Origin: DASPJR01 sp035628505
Lineage (GTDB): Bacteria; Planctomycetota; SZUA-567; H5-PLA8
Length of the DNA: 64,000 nucleotides
Assembly: GCA_035628505.1 (NCBI GenBank)
Contig: DASPJR010000011.1
Coordinates: forward strand, 5,916-69,915
Direction: 5' to 3'
Shown here: in pieces, positions 44,608-52,902 of the stretch
Position numbering within the stretch: position 1 is the stretch's first letter
Layout: every line of letters begins with the position of its first letter
The notes under the pieces: generated by a model
The model's input: the letters and a program-made list of their open reading frames with translations, nothing else
The model's database searches: none
Told to the model about the DNA's origin: nothing
Position numbers and translations under genes: made by a program

Positions 44608-44746
44608 TCCCTCTCCCCTCCGGGGAGAGGGCCGAGCGAGCGCAGCGAGACCGGGGTGAGGGGTAGCCGCTTCTTGCACTACAGGCGCTACCCCTCACCC
44701 GGCACTCGCTCCGCTCGTGTCCGCCCTCTCCCCGGAGGGAGAGGGA
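44608..44746. repeat. Three-hairpin intergenic element, copy 2
   Basis: It has the same plan as 13209-13345: ccctctcccctccggggagaggg at the left, ggtgaggggtagcc/ggctacccctcacc-type centre and ccctctccccggagggagaggg at the right. It lies between the methylase and the rfbA gene. Confidence 0.9.
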
Positions 44747-44873
44747 ATAGCATTGCCCCGCCCATGCAAGCACGTCCGCGCCTTGTTTCTGCGGCTCAAA
44801 CTGTTATAAACCTTCGCGCACAAAATGAACACTAAAGCAGGGCCCGGTGCATTCCGGCGGTCAGGAGAAGTGA

Positions 44874-45629
44874 ATGAGTCAGAAAATCAAGGGCGTCATT
44901 CTGGCGGGCGGGACCGGTTCCCGGCTTTTCCCGCTCACACGCGTGACCAACAAGCACCTGCTGCCGGTTGGCCGCAAACCCATGATCATGCATTGCGTCG
45001 AAAAGCTCACCGAAGCGGGCATCAATGAAATCATGGTGATCACCGGCCCGGAACACATGGGCGCGATAGTGAATCTGCTTGGCTCGGGCAAGGATTTTAA
45101 GTGCCATTTCACCTACCGCGTGCAGGACGAAGCCGGCGGCATCGCACAGGCGCTGGGCCTCTGTGCCTCGTTCGTGCACCAGGACCACTGCTGTGTCATT
45201 CTTGGCGACAACATTTTCACGGCGCCGCTCACGCCATACGTCAGCCGCTTCCGAGAAGTCAAAGAGGGCGCGATGATCCTGCTCAAACGCGTGCCCGATC
45301 CCGGCCGCTATGGCGTGGCCGAGCTCTCTTCGGACAAGAAGAAAGTGGTCGCAATCGAAGAGAAGCCGAAGACTCCGAAAACAGATTACGCCGTCACGGG
45401 CATGTATTTTTACGACGCCTCGGTTTTCAACATCGTTAAGACGCTCAAGCCCAGCGGGCGCGGCGAGCTGGAAATAACCGACGTCAACAACGAGTACGTG
45501 CGGCGCGGTCAGTTGCTGTGGGCCGAGCTTCCCGGCGAGTGGACCGACGCGGGCACCTTCCCTTCGCTGCTGAAAGCCAACGAGATTATGGCTCACGCCG
45601 ACGACGTGAAAGGCGGCGGCGCTCAATGA
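44874..45629 (+). CDS. rfbA: Nucleotide-sugar pyrophosphorylase (RfbA/RmlA-like)
   Basis: The 251-residue protein begins 'GVILAGGTGSRLFPLTRVTN', the nucleotide-binding motif of glucose-1-phosphate thymidylyltransferases. It has 'VILGDNIF' and a late 'AELPGEWTDAGTFPSLLKAN', typical of the short RmlA type. It forms dTDP-glucose, the first step of dTDP-rhamnose or other deoxysugars for surface glycans. It overlaps rfbB by 4 bases (ATGA) and has AGGAG 8 bases upstream. Confidence 0.93.
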   Translation: MSQKIKGVILAGGTGSRLFPLTRVTNKHLLPVGRKPMIMHCVEKLTEAGINEIMVITGPEHMGAIVNLLGSGKDFKCHFTYRVQDEAGGIAQALGLCASFVHQDHCCVILGDNIFTAPLTPYVSRFREVKEGAMILLKRVPDPGRYGVAELSSDKKKVVAIEEKPKTPKTDYAVTGMYFYDASVFNIVKTLKPSGRGELEITDVNNEYVRRGQLLWAELPGEWTDAGTFPSLLKANEIMAHADDVKGGGAQ

Positions 45630-46636
45630 AATTACTCGTCACAGGCGGCGCCGGTTTTATTGGATCCAGTTTTGTACGTCTCAGCGTCCAGGCCGGCCAC
45701 GAGGTCACGGTTCTCGACGCGCTGACCTACGCCGGTAATCTCGCGAACCTCGATTCGGTGCGCGGCTCGAAAAAATTCCACTTTATCAAAGGCGACATTC
45801 GCGACGCCAAGCTCGCCGACGAGATTCTCGCTTCCACAAAGCCCGACGCGCTGGTGAATTTCGCCGCTGAGAGCCACGTGGACCGTTCGATCCTGGATGC
45901 CTCGCCCTTCGTGAGCACAAACGTTGGCGGTACGCAGGTGCTGCTCGACGCCGTGCGCCGCGCCGGGGGGACCAAGACGCGCTTCCTGCAGGTCTCGACC
46001 GACGAAGTGTACGGCTCGGCCGACGACAAGAAGCCCTTTACTGAGCAGCATTACCTGAAGCCCAGCAGCCCGTATGCGGCGAGCAAAACCGCGGCGGACC
46101 TGTTTGTGCTCGCGTATCAGCACACGTTCAGCATGGACGCGCTGATCACGCGCTGTTCGAACAATTACGGTCCGTTCCAGTTTCCTGAAAAACTCATTCC
46201 GCTCTTCACGACCAATCTGTTTGAAGGCAAAAAAGTTCCCGTGTACGGCGACGGCATGCAGATCCGCGATTGGATTCATTGCGACGACCACAGCCGCGGC
46301 GTGCTCGCGGCGCTCGATAAGGGCAAAGCCGGGCAGGTGTACAATCTCGGCGGCGGCAACGGCGTGCCGAACATCGAGATCACGCGCACGCTGCTGAAGC
46401 TGACCGGCCGCGGCGAAGACCACATCCAGTACGTGCAGGACCGCCCCGGCCACGACCGCGTGTACCTGATCAATCACGAGAAGGCAACGCGCGAGCTCGG
46501 CTGGAAACCCATCGTCGATTTTAAGCTGGGGTTGGCGGACACCGTGAACTGGTACCGCGAAAACCGCGCCTGGTGGGAAGCCGTGAAATCCGGCGCGTAC
46601 CGCGAGTACTACGCCAAGCAATACGGCAACCGGTAA
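45626..46636 (+). CDS. rfbB: dTDP-glucose 4,6-dehydratase
   Basis: The product is 336 residues from the ATG at 45626; the open extension upstream lies inside rfbA. It is an extended SDR enzyme with 'VTGGAGFIGSSFV', 'STDEVYGS' and the catalytic 'PYAASKTAADLF' (Tyr-x-x-x-Lys), plus 'HFIKGDIRD' and 'DRPGHDRVY'. It makes dTDP-4-keto-6-deoxyglucose. The ATGA overlap with rfbA shows coupled translation. Confidence 0.95.
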   Translation: MKLLVTGGAGFIGSSFVRLSVQAGHEVTVLDALTYAGNLANLDSVRGSKKFHFIKGDIRDAKLADEILASTKPDALVNFAAESHVDRSILDASPFVSTNVGGTQVLLDAVRRAGGTKTRFLQVSTDEVYGSADDKKPFTEQHYLKPSSPYAASKTAADLFVLAYQHTFSMDALITRCSNNYGPFQFPEKLIPLFTTNLFEGKKVPVYGDGMQIRDWIHCDDHSRGVLAALDKGKAGQVYNLGGGNGVPNIEITRTLLKLTGRGEDHIQYVQDRPGHDRVYLINHEKATRELGWKPIVDFKLGLADTVNWYRENRAWWEAVKSGAYREYYAKQYGNR

Positions 46637-46638
46637 TT

Positions 46639-46764
46639 GTAGCGCAGGCTTCCAGCCTGCGAGTGTCTGTTGTGAGCACGTTTGCGCCTGAATACAACGT
46701 TTTAGTCCATCCGGAACGGTCGAGATAAATTCCCAACGGCACGCAGGCAGGATGCCTGCGCCAC
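46639..46764. repeat. 'gcaggcttccagcctgc' paired intergenic repeat
   Basis: Two short hairpins (cgcaggcttccagcctgcg at 46643-46661, and gcaggcaggatgcctgc near 46743-46759) face each other between rfbB and the next gene. The stem of the first is perfect. Confidence 0.75.
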
Positions 46765-46780
46765 GAATGAAAAGGAAGTC

Positions 46781-47635
46781 ATGCTCTCAAAGAAAGTCCT
46801 GCTCATCGGCAAAGGCCACCTCGGCAGCTATCTCAAGGATCTCTGGAAAATCCCAAGCGAGCTGCACTGGACGCGTGAGATGGCCGAGCTCGACATGGCC
46901 ACGCTGAAAAAACTTCAGCCGCAGGCAGTGATCAACACCGCGGGCAAAACCGAGCTGCGCTGGTGCGAGGACAATCCGGCCGAATGCTTCCGCTGCAACG
47001 TCTCGGCGCCCGTTGGCGTTTACCGCGCCGTCAAGCAGGCCTTCAACAACACGGTGCCCTACATTCATCTCAGCAGCGGGTGCGTTTGGGACGGCCCGTA
47101 CCGCCCCGATGGCAAACCGTTTGGCCCGAACGATCCGGCCGTTCCCGCGTGCTTCTACGCGTGGACCAAAGCCGCGTGCGACGCGCTGATGATGGACGAG
47201 GCCGCCGCCCCGATCCTGATCCTGCGCCCGCGCCAGGTGTATTCGCCGCTGGCCTCGCCGCGCAACACGCTCACGAAGCTCAACACGTACCCAAAGTTGC
47301 TCGACACGCCCAATTCGATGACCAGCGCCGACACGATTGCGCGCACAATCGAAATTGCGCTGAACTCAAGCGACAAAAAAGTCTGGAACCGCATTCTGAA
47401 CGTCTACGAGCGCAACCCATCCTCGCCATTTGAAGTTGGCACGCTGCTGGCGCAGGCCGGCTGCCGCAAGCCGCCGGAGAAGCTCGCCAAAAGCGAGCTC
47501 GACACGTGGCACAAGCCCAAGCGCGTCGATGCCGTGATCGAAGATCCGTTCTTCGAAGAGCTCGTCAAACCGCCAACCGTGCAGGAAGAACTCAAGCGCA
47601 ACATCGCGCTGTACGCGCGGGCGATATCGAAGTGA
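46781..47635 (+). CDS. SDR reductase, RmlD-like (dTDP-4-dehydrorhamnose reductase family)
   Basis: The 284-residue protein starts 'KKVLLIGKGHLGSYLKDLW', a Rossmann glycine motif with an unusual K, and has 'AVINTAGKTELRWCEDNPAE', 'IHLSSGCVWDGPYRPDGK' and 'FYAWTKAACDALM' (YxxxK). This is the RmlD/SDR family pattern. Position after rfbA-rfbB suggests the final reduction step of a dTDP-deoxyhexose. rmlC (epimerase) is not present, so the sugar could differ from rhamnose. AAGGA lies 5 bases before the ATG. Confidence 0.85.
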   Translation: MLSKKVLLIGKGHLGSYLKDLWKIPSELHWTREMAELDMATLKKLQPQAVINTAGKTELRWCEDNPAECFRCNVSAPVGVYRAVKQAFNNTVPYIHLSSGCVWDGPYRPDGKPFGPNDPAVPACFYAWTKAACDALMMDEAAAPILILRPRQVYSPLASPRNTLTKLNTYPKLLDTPNSMTSADTIARTIEIALNSSDKKVWNRILNVYERNPSSPFEVGTLLAQAGCRKPPEKLAKSELDTWHKPKRVDAVIEDPFFEELVKPPTVQEELKRNIALYARAISK

Positions 47636-47682
47636 TGTGACGAGTGACGAGCGACGGGTGGCGGGTGACGAATGGCGGGTGG
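47634..47682. repeat. 7-base tandem repeat (gtgacga/gcgacgg unit)
   Basis: About seven imperfect units (gtgacga, gtgacga, gcgacgg, gtggcgg, gtgacga, atggcgg, gtgg) follow directly on the stop codon of the RmlD-like gene. Confidence 0.8.
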
Positions 47683-47704
47683 CCTTGACACTTGCACTCG
47701 CAGA

Positions 47705-47810
47705 GGTGGCGGGGACACTCCTGTCCCCGGGAGGGTTGCTCCCACTCGCGGTTACAGACCTTTTCTGCGCTCAATGCACAGCCCACCCTGACAGGAGTGT
47801 CAGGGCCACC
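47705..47810. repeat. Dyad repeat, intergenic copy of the in-frame element
   Basis: ggtggcggggacactcctgt-cccc at the left is paired with ctgacaggagtgtcagggccacc at the right. It shares gggagggttgctcccactcg with the copy inside the gene at 27347-28525. Here it is 106 bases and non-coding. Confidence 0.9.
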
Positions 47811-47818
47811 AGCACGAG

Positions 47819-48826
47819 TTAGCCGGCGATGCGCTTCGCCTGCGCCTGGGCTTTCAGCGCCAGCTCAGATGCCAGAAACGTGTGCGCCTGCGTCATGGCT
47901 GTCTCGGTGCGCTCTTCGAGGTCCTTCACCAGAGCGGCGCCGAAAGGCAATTCTACGTCGCGGCAGTCCATGTACTCCACTTTTTTCTGATCAACCAGAA
48001 AGAGATGATTGCCGCCAAAACGGCCGGCGATGTCGCAATTTTTACGTATCTCGATGTAGCCTTCAGTGCCCAGAATTACGAGCCGCCCGTCACCCCAGGT
48101 GTTCAGGCCGCCGGGCGATAACCAGTCAACGCGGATGTATCCGGTTGCGCTCGGCGAGCGCAGCAGACAATCGCCGAAATCGTCCATCTCGGCGTGCTGC
48201 GGGTGATTGAAATTCCCGACCTGCGCGCTCACGATTTCCGCTTCGGTCGAGCGCGTGAAATACAGAAACTGCTCGGTCAGGTGCGAGGCGACATCGCAGA
48301 GAATGCCCCCGTACTGCGCTTTCTTGAAGAACCACGGCGGACGCGTCTCGAGGCTGGCTTTGTGCGGGCCGAGTCCCAGCGTCTGCACGATTTTTCCGAT
48401 CGCCCCGGCCTTCACCAGTTCGCCGGCCTTGATCGTCGCACGATTCTCGAGGCGCCCATAGAAAACGGAGTACTTCCGCTTCGTCTCGGCCTGAACTTTG
48501 CGCACTTCAGCAAGCTGCTCAAGCGTCGTGAAGCCGGGCTTGTCGACGAAAAAGTCTTTTCCGTGCTTCATCACGCGCACGCCCAGCGGCGCGCGCTCGG
48601 AGAAAATGGATGCCGAGGTGACCAGCTGAATCGAGCGGTCTTCGAGAATTTCATTCTCAGACCTGGCCCGCTTCGCGTCGGGATACATCTTCTGAAATTT
48701 TTCGATCAGCTCGGGCTCGATGGCATAAAATGAAACGAGTTCCGCCCCGCTGCGGCGAAGCAGATCCACCTGGCCGTAAATGTGCCCGTGATTGAAGCCG
48801 ATTGCGGCGAAGCGGATCTTGGCCAT
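47819..48826 (-). CDS. Gfo/Idh/MocA-family oxidoreductase
   Basis: The 335-residue protein has the N-terminal NAD(P) fold ('IRFAAIGFNHGHIYGQ') and the family 'FVDKPGF' segment with the catalytic Lys. The C-terminal domain includes 'GGILCDVASHLTEQFLYF' with the usual Asp/His pair. It probably oxidises a sugar or inositol derivative; the substrate is not fixed. It follows the cupin gene with a one-base overlap (TGATG), so the two are translated together. Confidence 0.92.
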   Translation of the reverse strand: MAKIRFAAIGFNHGHIYGQVDLLRRSGAELVSFYAIEPELIEKFQKMYPDAKRARSENEILEDRSIQLVTSASIFSERAPLGVRVMKHGKDFFVDKPGFTTLEQLAEVRKVQAETKRKYSVFYGRLENRATIKAGELVKAGAIGKIVQTLGLGPHKASLETRPPWFFKKAQYGGILCDVASHLTEQFLYFTRSTEAEIVSAQVGNFNHPQHAEMDDFGDCLLRSPSATGYIRVDWLSPGGLNTWGDGRLVILGTEGYIEIRKNCDIAGRFGGNHLFLVDQKKVEYMDCRDVELPFGAALVKDLEERTETAMTQAHTFLASELALKAQAQAKRIAG

Positions 48827-49566
48827 CAGATGGTGACTCCTTCCGGCAGCGCGGTGGCCGGATCAAAATAGCGGTTGAGCATGCCGCAGAAGCCCACCGT
48901 GTTCGACTGCACCGGCGGAATGAAATGATGCTGCGGCACGGACAGGTGCGGATATTTTCCGGCGGTGAGATCGATGATCTGTGCCAGCGTCTCCTGCGCT
49001 TCGCCGAACGCGCCCTTCACCACGCAGTCGTACCACTCTTTATAGTTGTGCTTCGAGAGCTTGTTGCTCAGGCGGAACACTTCAGCCAGCGTTTTGCGGC
49101 CTTCATCGAGTGATTTCGCGAACGCCGCTTTGACCTCCAGAAATCCTTCGACGGCCTGATCGCGCCGGCGGTAAGCATCGGCCAGCGATTGAATTTTCAT
49201 CGCCTGATGAAAACGCAGCTCATCGGCAAGGATCTCATTTCTGAACGTCGCGATCGTGTCCCCGCGCTCGGGCAGGCCGCTGTTCTGCATGACGATCAGC
49301 AGTTCCATGCCTTCTTTTGTGATCAGGCGGTGCAGCGTGCCGGCACTGAAAATAAAGGCGGAGTGTGCGGGGAGCTCGACTGTTTTAAAGCCGTTCACAT
49401 CGATGATTTCGACCGCGCCTGACCCGGAGAGAACGAAATACATCTCCGTGCAGGCCTGATGGAAGTGCGGCGTCCCGCCAAGCTGCCCATCGGGCCCCGC
49501 CGTATCGTAAACTTTCAGACGCGTCACCAGCGTCGCGCCCGGCATGCGCAGTAGATTGGTTTTCAT
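48826..49566 (-). CDS. Cupin-domain protein
   Basis: The product is 246 residues from the ATG at 49566 (MKTNLLRMPGA); the longer open frame to 50277 crosses a repeat and is antisense to the next gene. The N-terminal cupin core has 'GGTPHFHQACTEMYFVLSGS' with metal-binding H, H and E, and 'SAFIFSAGTLHRLI' as the second cupin motif. The C-terminal 130 residues are helical and unknown to me. It is the first gene of the cupin-Gfo/Idh/MocA pair and may be a sugar isomerase-like or dioxygenase-like enzyme. Confidence 0.85.
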   Translation of the reverse strand: MKTNLLRMPGATLVTRLKVYDTAGPDGQLGGTPHFHQACTEMYFVLSGSGAVEIIDVNGFKTVELPAHSAFIFSAGTLHRLITKEGMELLIVMQNSGLPERGDTIATFRNEILADELRFHQAMKIQSLADAYRRRDQAVEGFLEVKAAFAKSLDEGRKTLAEVFRLSNKLSKHNYKEWYDCVVKGAFGEAQETLAQIIDLTAGKYPHLSVPQHHFIPPVQSNTVGFCGMLNRYFDPATALPEGVTI

Positions 49567-49607
49567 ATGGCGCGCACGATAACAGAATGGGGCAAGCGAG
49601 GCAATCT

Positions 49608-49749
49608 TTCCCTCTCCCCTCTGGGGAGAGGGCCGAGCGAGCGGAGCGAGACCGGGGTGAGGGGTAGACGCTGCTGCAAGAAATACGCAACCCCTCACCC
49701 GGCATTCGCTGACGCTCATGTCCGCCCTCTCTCCCGGAGGGGAGAGGGA
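49608..49749. repeat. Three-hairpin intergenic element, copy 3
   Basis: It has the same plan as copies 1 and 2 (ccctctcccctctggggagaggg, gagcgagcggagcgagac, ggtgaggggtagac...). It lies in the divergent gap between the cupin and glycosyltransferase genes, so it may separate the two promoters. Confidence 0.9.
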
Positions 49750-49809
49750 GTGGCGCCAGTTGCGCCGCTCTGTTTTGCGGGTAATCTCGCTCTCCTTATA
49801 GAGGACGCT

Positions 49810-51069
49810 ATGGCCACACGCAGTCATCGCCCCACGCGGACGAAGATCATCAAGATGCCTTTTGATGATGCGCCCGGGACGCGGCCGCTGAAAGTACTGG
49901 CGCTCTCGGCGGCCGGCGAGATCGGTGGTGCGGAGCGCTCGCTGCTGGAAGTGGTTCACGCGCTGCCTCCGGAACGTATCGAAGTTCATGCCTGCGTCCC
50001 TCCCGACAGTCCGCTCAGCCGCAATTTTCAGGCGCTGAACATCGCAGTGCACCCGGTAGCCATGCGCCGATTTCAGCGTACCAAGCATCCGTTTCTGCTC
50101 GCCGGACAAGTCCGCGCGCTGCATAAGAGCGCCTGCGAGATTGGCGCAATCTGCAAAGAGCTTGGCATCGACCTGGTGCACGCCAACACGAATGCGGCGG
50201 AGCTCATTGCGTGGGAAGTGACGCGCACGTCCAAAGTCCGCCACGTCTGGCACTGCCGCGACTCTACGCCCATGCACGGCTTCGGCCGCATCCTCGGCAA
50301 TTCAGCGTCGGCGGTCGTTGCCATCTCCGCTTTCGTTGAATCACAGCTCAAGCGCGAAGGCATTCGCGAAAGCAAAATCCACCGCATCGTCAACGGCATC
50401 GATCTCAAGCGCTTTGCGCCGGCCATGAAAGCGGCCTTACGCAGCCAGGTGCGCGCGAACCTTGGCATTGAAGCCACCCGGCCTGTCCTGCTGAGCGTCG
50501 GAGCGTATGTGCCGTGGAAGAAGCACGAACTCTTTCTGGATGTGCTCTCGATCCTGCGCCTGCGCATGCCGAACGTGATCGGGCTGCTCGCGGGCAGCGA
50601 CAACTTCGGCCAGAACGCCGTGTATGAAAACTCGCTCAAGCAGAAAGCGCATCTGCTGGGCCTGAGCCAGAACAACTTGCGTCTGCTGCATCAGCGCGAC
50701 GACATTCCGCAGCTGATGGCTGCGTCGGATATTTTTGTTTCCTGCAGCGAGAACGAGCCGTTCGGCCGCGTGCTGGTCGAAGCGGGAGCCGCCGCGCTGC
50801 CGGTCGTCGCCACGGCCTCGGGCGCTAAGCCGGAGATCGTCGAAGACCAGGTCAGCGGCATTCTCACGCCGCAGAGCGATGCCGCCGCGATGGCCGCAGC
50901 CTGCTCAGGATTGCTCGAAGATGACGCGCTGCGTGAACGCATGGGTCAGAGCGCCCTGCATCGCGCGCAGGATCTTTTCGACGTGCGGCGCGCCGCCGGC
51001 GAGCTGGCTGATCTTTTTGAAAAGACTGCAGCATTGAAAGGCACACGCAGCGTTGGTAAAAAAGAGTAG
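49810..51069 (+). CDS. Glycosyltransferase family 4 protein
   Basis: The product is 419 residues from the ATG at 49810; the open frame extends to 49567 only through the repeat element, so that part is unlikely. GAGG lies 6 bases upstream. It shows the GT-B fold pattern of GT4: 'AGEIGGAERSLLEVVHALP' near the start, 'SVGAYVPWKKHELFLDVLSI' in the second domain, and the donor-binding 'SCSENEPFGRVLVEAGA' with the E-x7-E motif. It probably transfers a nucleotide-activated sugar to a surface polysaccharide. Confidence 0.92.
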   Translation: MATRSHRPTRTKIIKMPFDDAPGTRPLKVLALSAAGEIGGAERSLLEVVHALPPERIEVHACVPPDSPLSRNFQALNIAVHPVAMRRFQRTKHPFLLAGQVRALHKSACEIGAICKELGIDLVHANTNAAELIAWEVTRTSKVRHVWHCRDSTPMHGFGRILGNSASAVVAISAFVESQLKREGIRESKIHRIVNGIDLKRFAPAMKAALRSQVRANLGIEATRPVLLSVGAYVPWKKHELFLDVLSILRLRMPNVIGLLAGSDNFGQNAVYENSLKQKAHLLGLSQNNLRLLHQRDDIPQLMAASDIFVSCSENEPFGRVLVEAGAAALPVVATASGAKPEIVEDQVSGILTPQSDAAAMAAACSGLLEDDALRERMGQSALHRAQDLFDVRRAAGELADLFEKTAALKGTRSVGKKE

Positions 51070-51180
51070 TGTGGCATGGGCAGCGCAGCTGGTGTGCAGG
51101 CGACCCGGCTGGTGGTTTAACGGCTAACCCCTCCGCCTACCCCCTCACGCAAGGGGAGGGAAAACAACCGCGAGCTTCGC

Positions 51181-51432
51181 ATGCGCGAACTATACACTGA
51201 GACTCCGCAGCCCTTCAGCCAGGCGCCTGGCGATAAGAACACGCTTGTCGAACGCGTTTCGACTCTGCGCCGCCAGTATCTGCGCGCACGCGAGTACTGC
51301 GGTTTCACGCTGGATGAGCTGATCAACGATCGCAAAGCGCAGCAATGTCTGCGCGAGGTTTGGCTCGTCGGATGCATGGTCCGCAAGCCGCAGAAAGCCA
51401 ATCGCCTTCCGCCGGGAAATCCGTTCCGCTAA
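51181..51432 (+). CDS. Small hypothetical protein
   Basis: The 83-residue frame begins MRELYTETPQPFSQ and has balanced composition with high GC in third positions, unlike a shadow frame. It has a helical middle ('LVERVSTLRRQYLRAREY') and ends in a Pro-rich tail. The ribosome site is weak (gaggg about 20 bases upstream). The opposite strand also has a 102-residue frame. No family is recognised, and the call could be false. Confidence 0.5.
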   Translation: MRELYTETPQPFSQAPGDKNTLVERVSTLRRQYLRAREYCGFTLDELINDRKAQQCLREVWLVGCMVRKPQKANRLPPGNPFR

Positions 51433-51435
51433 CTT

Positions 51436-51500
51436 TTGTGGTACGAACTTTAGTTCGCACGTTCGGCGCACACGTTCGCGAATTAAAGTTCGCGCCACAA
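51436..51500. repeat. Palindromic repeat, 'aactttagttcgc' family, copy 2
   Basis: The 23-base arms ttgtggtacgaactttagtt (51436 onward) and aattaaagttcgcgccacaa (to 51500) match with three mismatches around a 19-base loop. The core is the same as in 871-922. Confidence 0.9.
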
Positions 51501-51501
51501 C

Positions 51502-52668
51502 CTACTGCGGCAGCCGCGCCCGCAGGCGGTACCTGGCCGGCGAGACGCCTTCGGACGCTTTGAACATGCGCGAGAAATGTTCGAGGCTCGAAAAGCCGCA
51601 TTGCTTGGCCACGGCGAAGACGGTCAGCCCCGTGTGCGTCAGCAGATCCTTGGCGCGGTCCATGCGCATGCGGTGAATTTCCTGAAGCGGCGTGCAATTC
51701 AAGACAGCGCGGAATTTCTGCTCCAGCGAGCGCCGCGAGATCGGCACCACTTCCAGCACGTCGTCCACGCTGATGTTTTCACTGAAGTGCTCGCGAATGA
51801 AGCGCACCGCCGTCGACACGTCGGCGTCGGGCACGGCCAGCACGTCGGTGGACTGCCGCGTCATCACGCCCTGCGGCGGAAGGCGGATGGCTTTCTCCTT
51901 TTCAGCCAGGCGCCGGCCGGAAAGTATTCGGTCAAGCAGCACCGCGGCTTCGTAGCCGATCAGATCCCACGGCACGCGCACGCTTGAAAGCGGCGGGTGC
52001 GCGAAGTTGCAGGCCAGGTCGTCGTTGTCGACGCCGATGACCGCGATCTGATCGGGAACATGCAGTCCGATGTTCTCGATCAGCCGCAGCATGTCGTGAC
52101 CGAGCACGTCGTTGCACGCCATCAGCCCCAGCGGCTTGTGCAGACCGCGCAGCCAGCGCTCGATATCGGCGTTGTCAGCGACGTTCGTTTCGCCCTGGAT
52201 TACGCGCGAAGAATCGCTGTCATAGCGGTGAACGGTGTAGCCGGCGGCCTGGATCGCGCGTGCATATCCGGTGTAGCGCTCGGTTGTGAAATGACGGTTG
52301 CTGTAGCCGATGTAAGCAAAATGCTTGAAGCCGCGCTCGAGCAGATGCCGCCCGGCCTGCTCGCCGATGGCGACATTGTCCATGCTCACGCGCGGCACGG
52401 GAAAATCGCTGATCGCGCTCGAGATATTCACGACCGGCTTGCCCATGCCGCAGATCGCTCTGGCCATCTCGAGGTCATAGAGATGAGCGATGATGCCGTC
52501 CACGCCCCAGCCGCAAACGGCACGGATGCCGTCGGCCGTGTTGGTTTCATGCCGGATGCGCCAGTTCGGCCGCGTTCGCGCGAAGCTCAGCAGACCGCGC
52601 AGCCAGCCTGAGGAGTGGCCAAAACCGAGCACGGCCATGAAGGCAATCCGCACCTGCGTGTTCGCCAT
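51502..52668 (-). CDS. XylR-like regulator: LacI-type sensor with AraC DNA-binding domain
   Basis: The product is 388 residues from the ATG at 52668, preceded by AGAGGG 8 bases away. Residues 1-270 are a periplasmic-binding-protein-like sugar sensor ('GVDGIIAHLYDLEMARAI', 'IAVIGVDNDDLACNFAHPPL'). The last 110 residues form an AraC domain with two helix-turn-helix units ('VDDVLEVVPISRRSLEQKF' and 'VFAVAKQCGFSSLEHFSRMF'). This domain order is that of XylR and its PVC relatives. A perfect palindrome (52721-52747) lies 53 bases upstream of the start, consistent with autoregulation or control of the divergent gene. Confidence 0.92.
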   Translation of the reverse strand: MANTQVRIAFMAVLGFGHSSGWLRGLLSFARTRPNWRIRHETNTADGIRAVCGWGVDGIIAHLYDLEMARAICGMGKPVVNISSAISDFPVPRVSMDNVAIGEQAGRHLLERGFKHFAYIGYSNRHFTTERYTGYARAIQAAGYTVHRYDSDSSRVIQGETNVADNADIERWLRGLHKPLGLMACNDVLGHDMLRLIENIGLHVPDQIAVIGVDNDDLACNFAHPPLSSVRVPWDLIGYEAAVLLDRILSGRRLAEKEKAIRLPPQGVMTRQSTDVLAVPDADVSTAVRFIREHFSENISVDDVLEVVPISRRSLEQKFRAVLNCTPLQEIHRMRMDRAKDLLTHTGLTVFAVAKQCGFSSLEHFSRMFKASEGVSPARYRLRARLPQ

Positions 52669-52720
52669 TTTGAAATCCCTCTTTTCTGCGCGGCAAAAGC
52701 CTTGGCGCAGAGTCATTCCT

Positions 52721-52747
52721 GTAAGCGTTTGTCGCTTAAACGCTTAC
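52721..52747. promoter_or_regulatory. Putative operator, 10-bp perfect palindrome
   Basis: gtaagcgttt (52721-52730) and aaacgcttac (52738-52747) are exact inverted repeats with a 7-base spacer. The site lies in the 234-base divergent gap between the XylR-like regulator and the GspK-like gene, which is where such a regulator would bind. Assignment to this regulator is inferred. Confidence 0.6.
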
Positions 52748-52902
52748 TCTCTCAGGCCTGCCCAGCGGACTCTGCGTTGATAAAATGTACATCTTTGCGC
52801 GAAATATCAAGTCTTTTGCGTTTTTAAGCAGTATGTCACGTTACGTTCTCATGCTACTAGAGCACGTGTGCCGCAAGACTGACTGGCGGGAGCAACCCAT
52901 TT

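Noticed and set aside
49567..49809. N-terminal extension of the glycosyltransferase
   Set aside because: Encoded entirely by the three-hairpin repeat; a proper ribosome site and the conserved start follow at 49810.
49567..50277. N-terminal extension of the cupin protein
   Set aside because: Runs through the repeat and antisense to the glycosyltransferase; the ATG at 49566 gives a normal cupin N-terminus.
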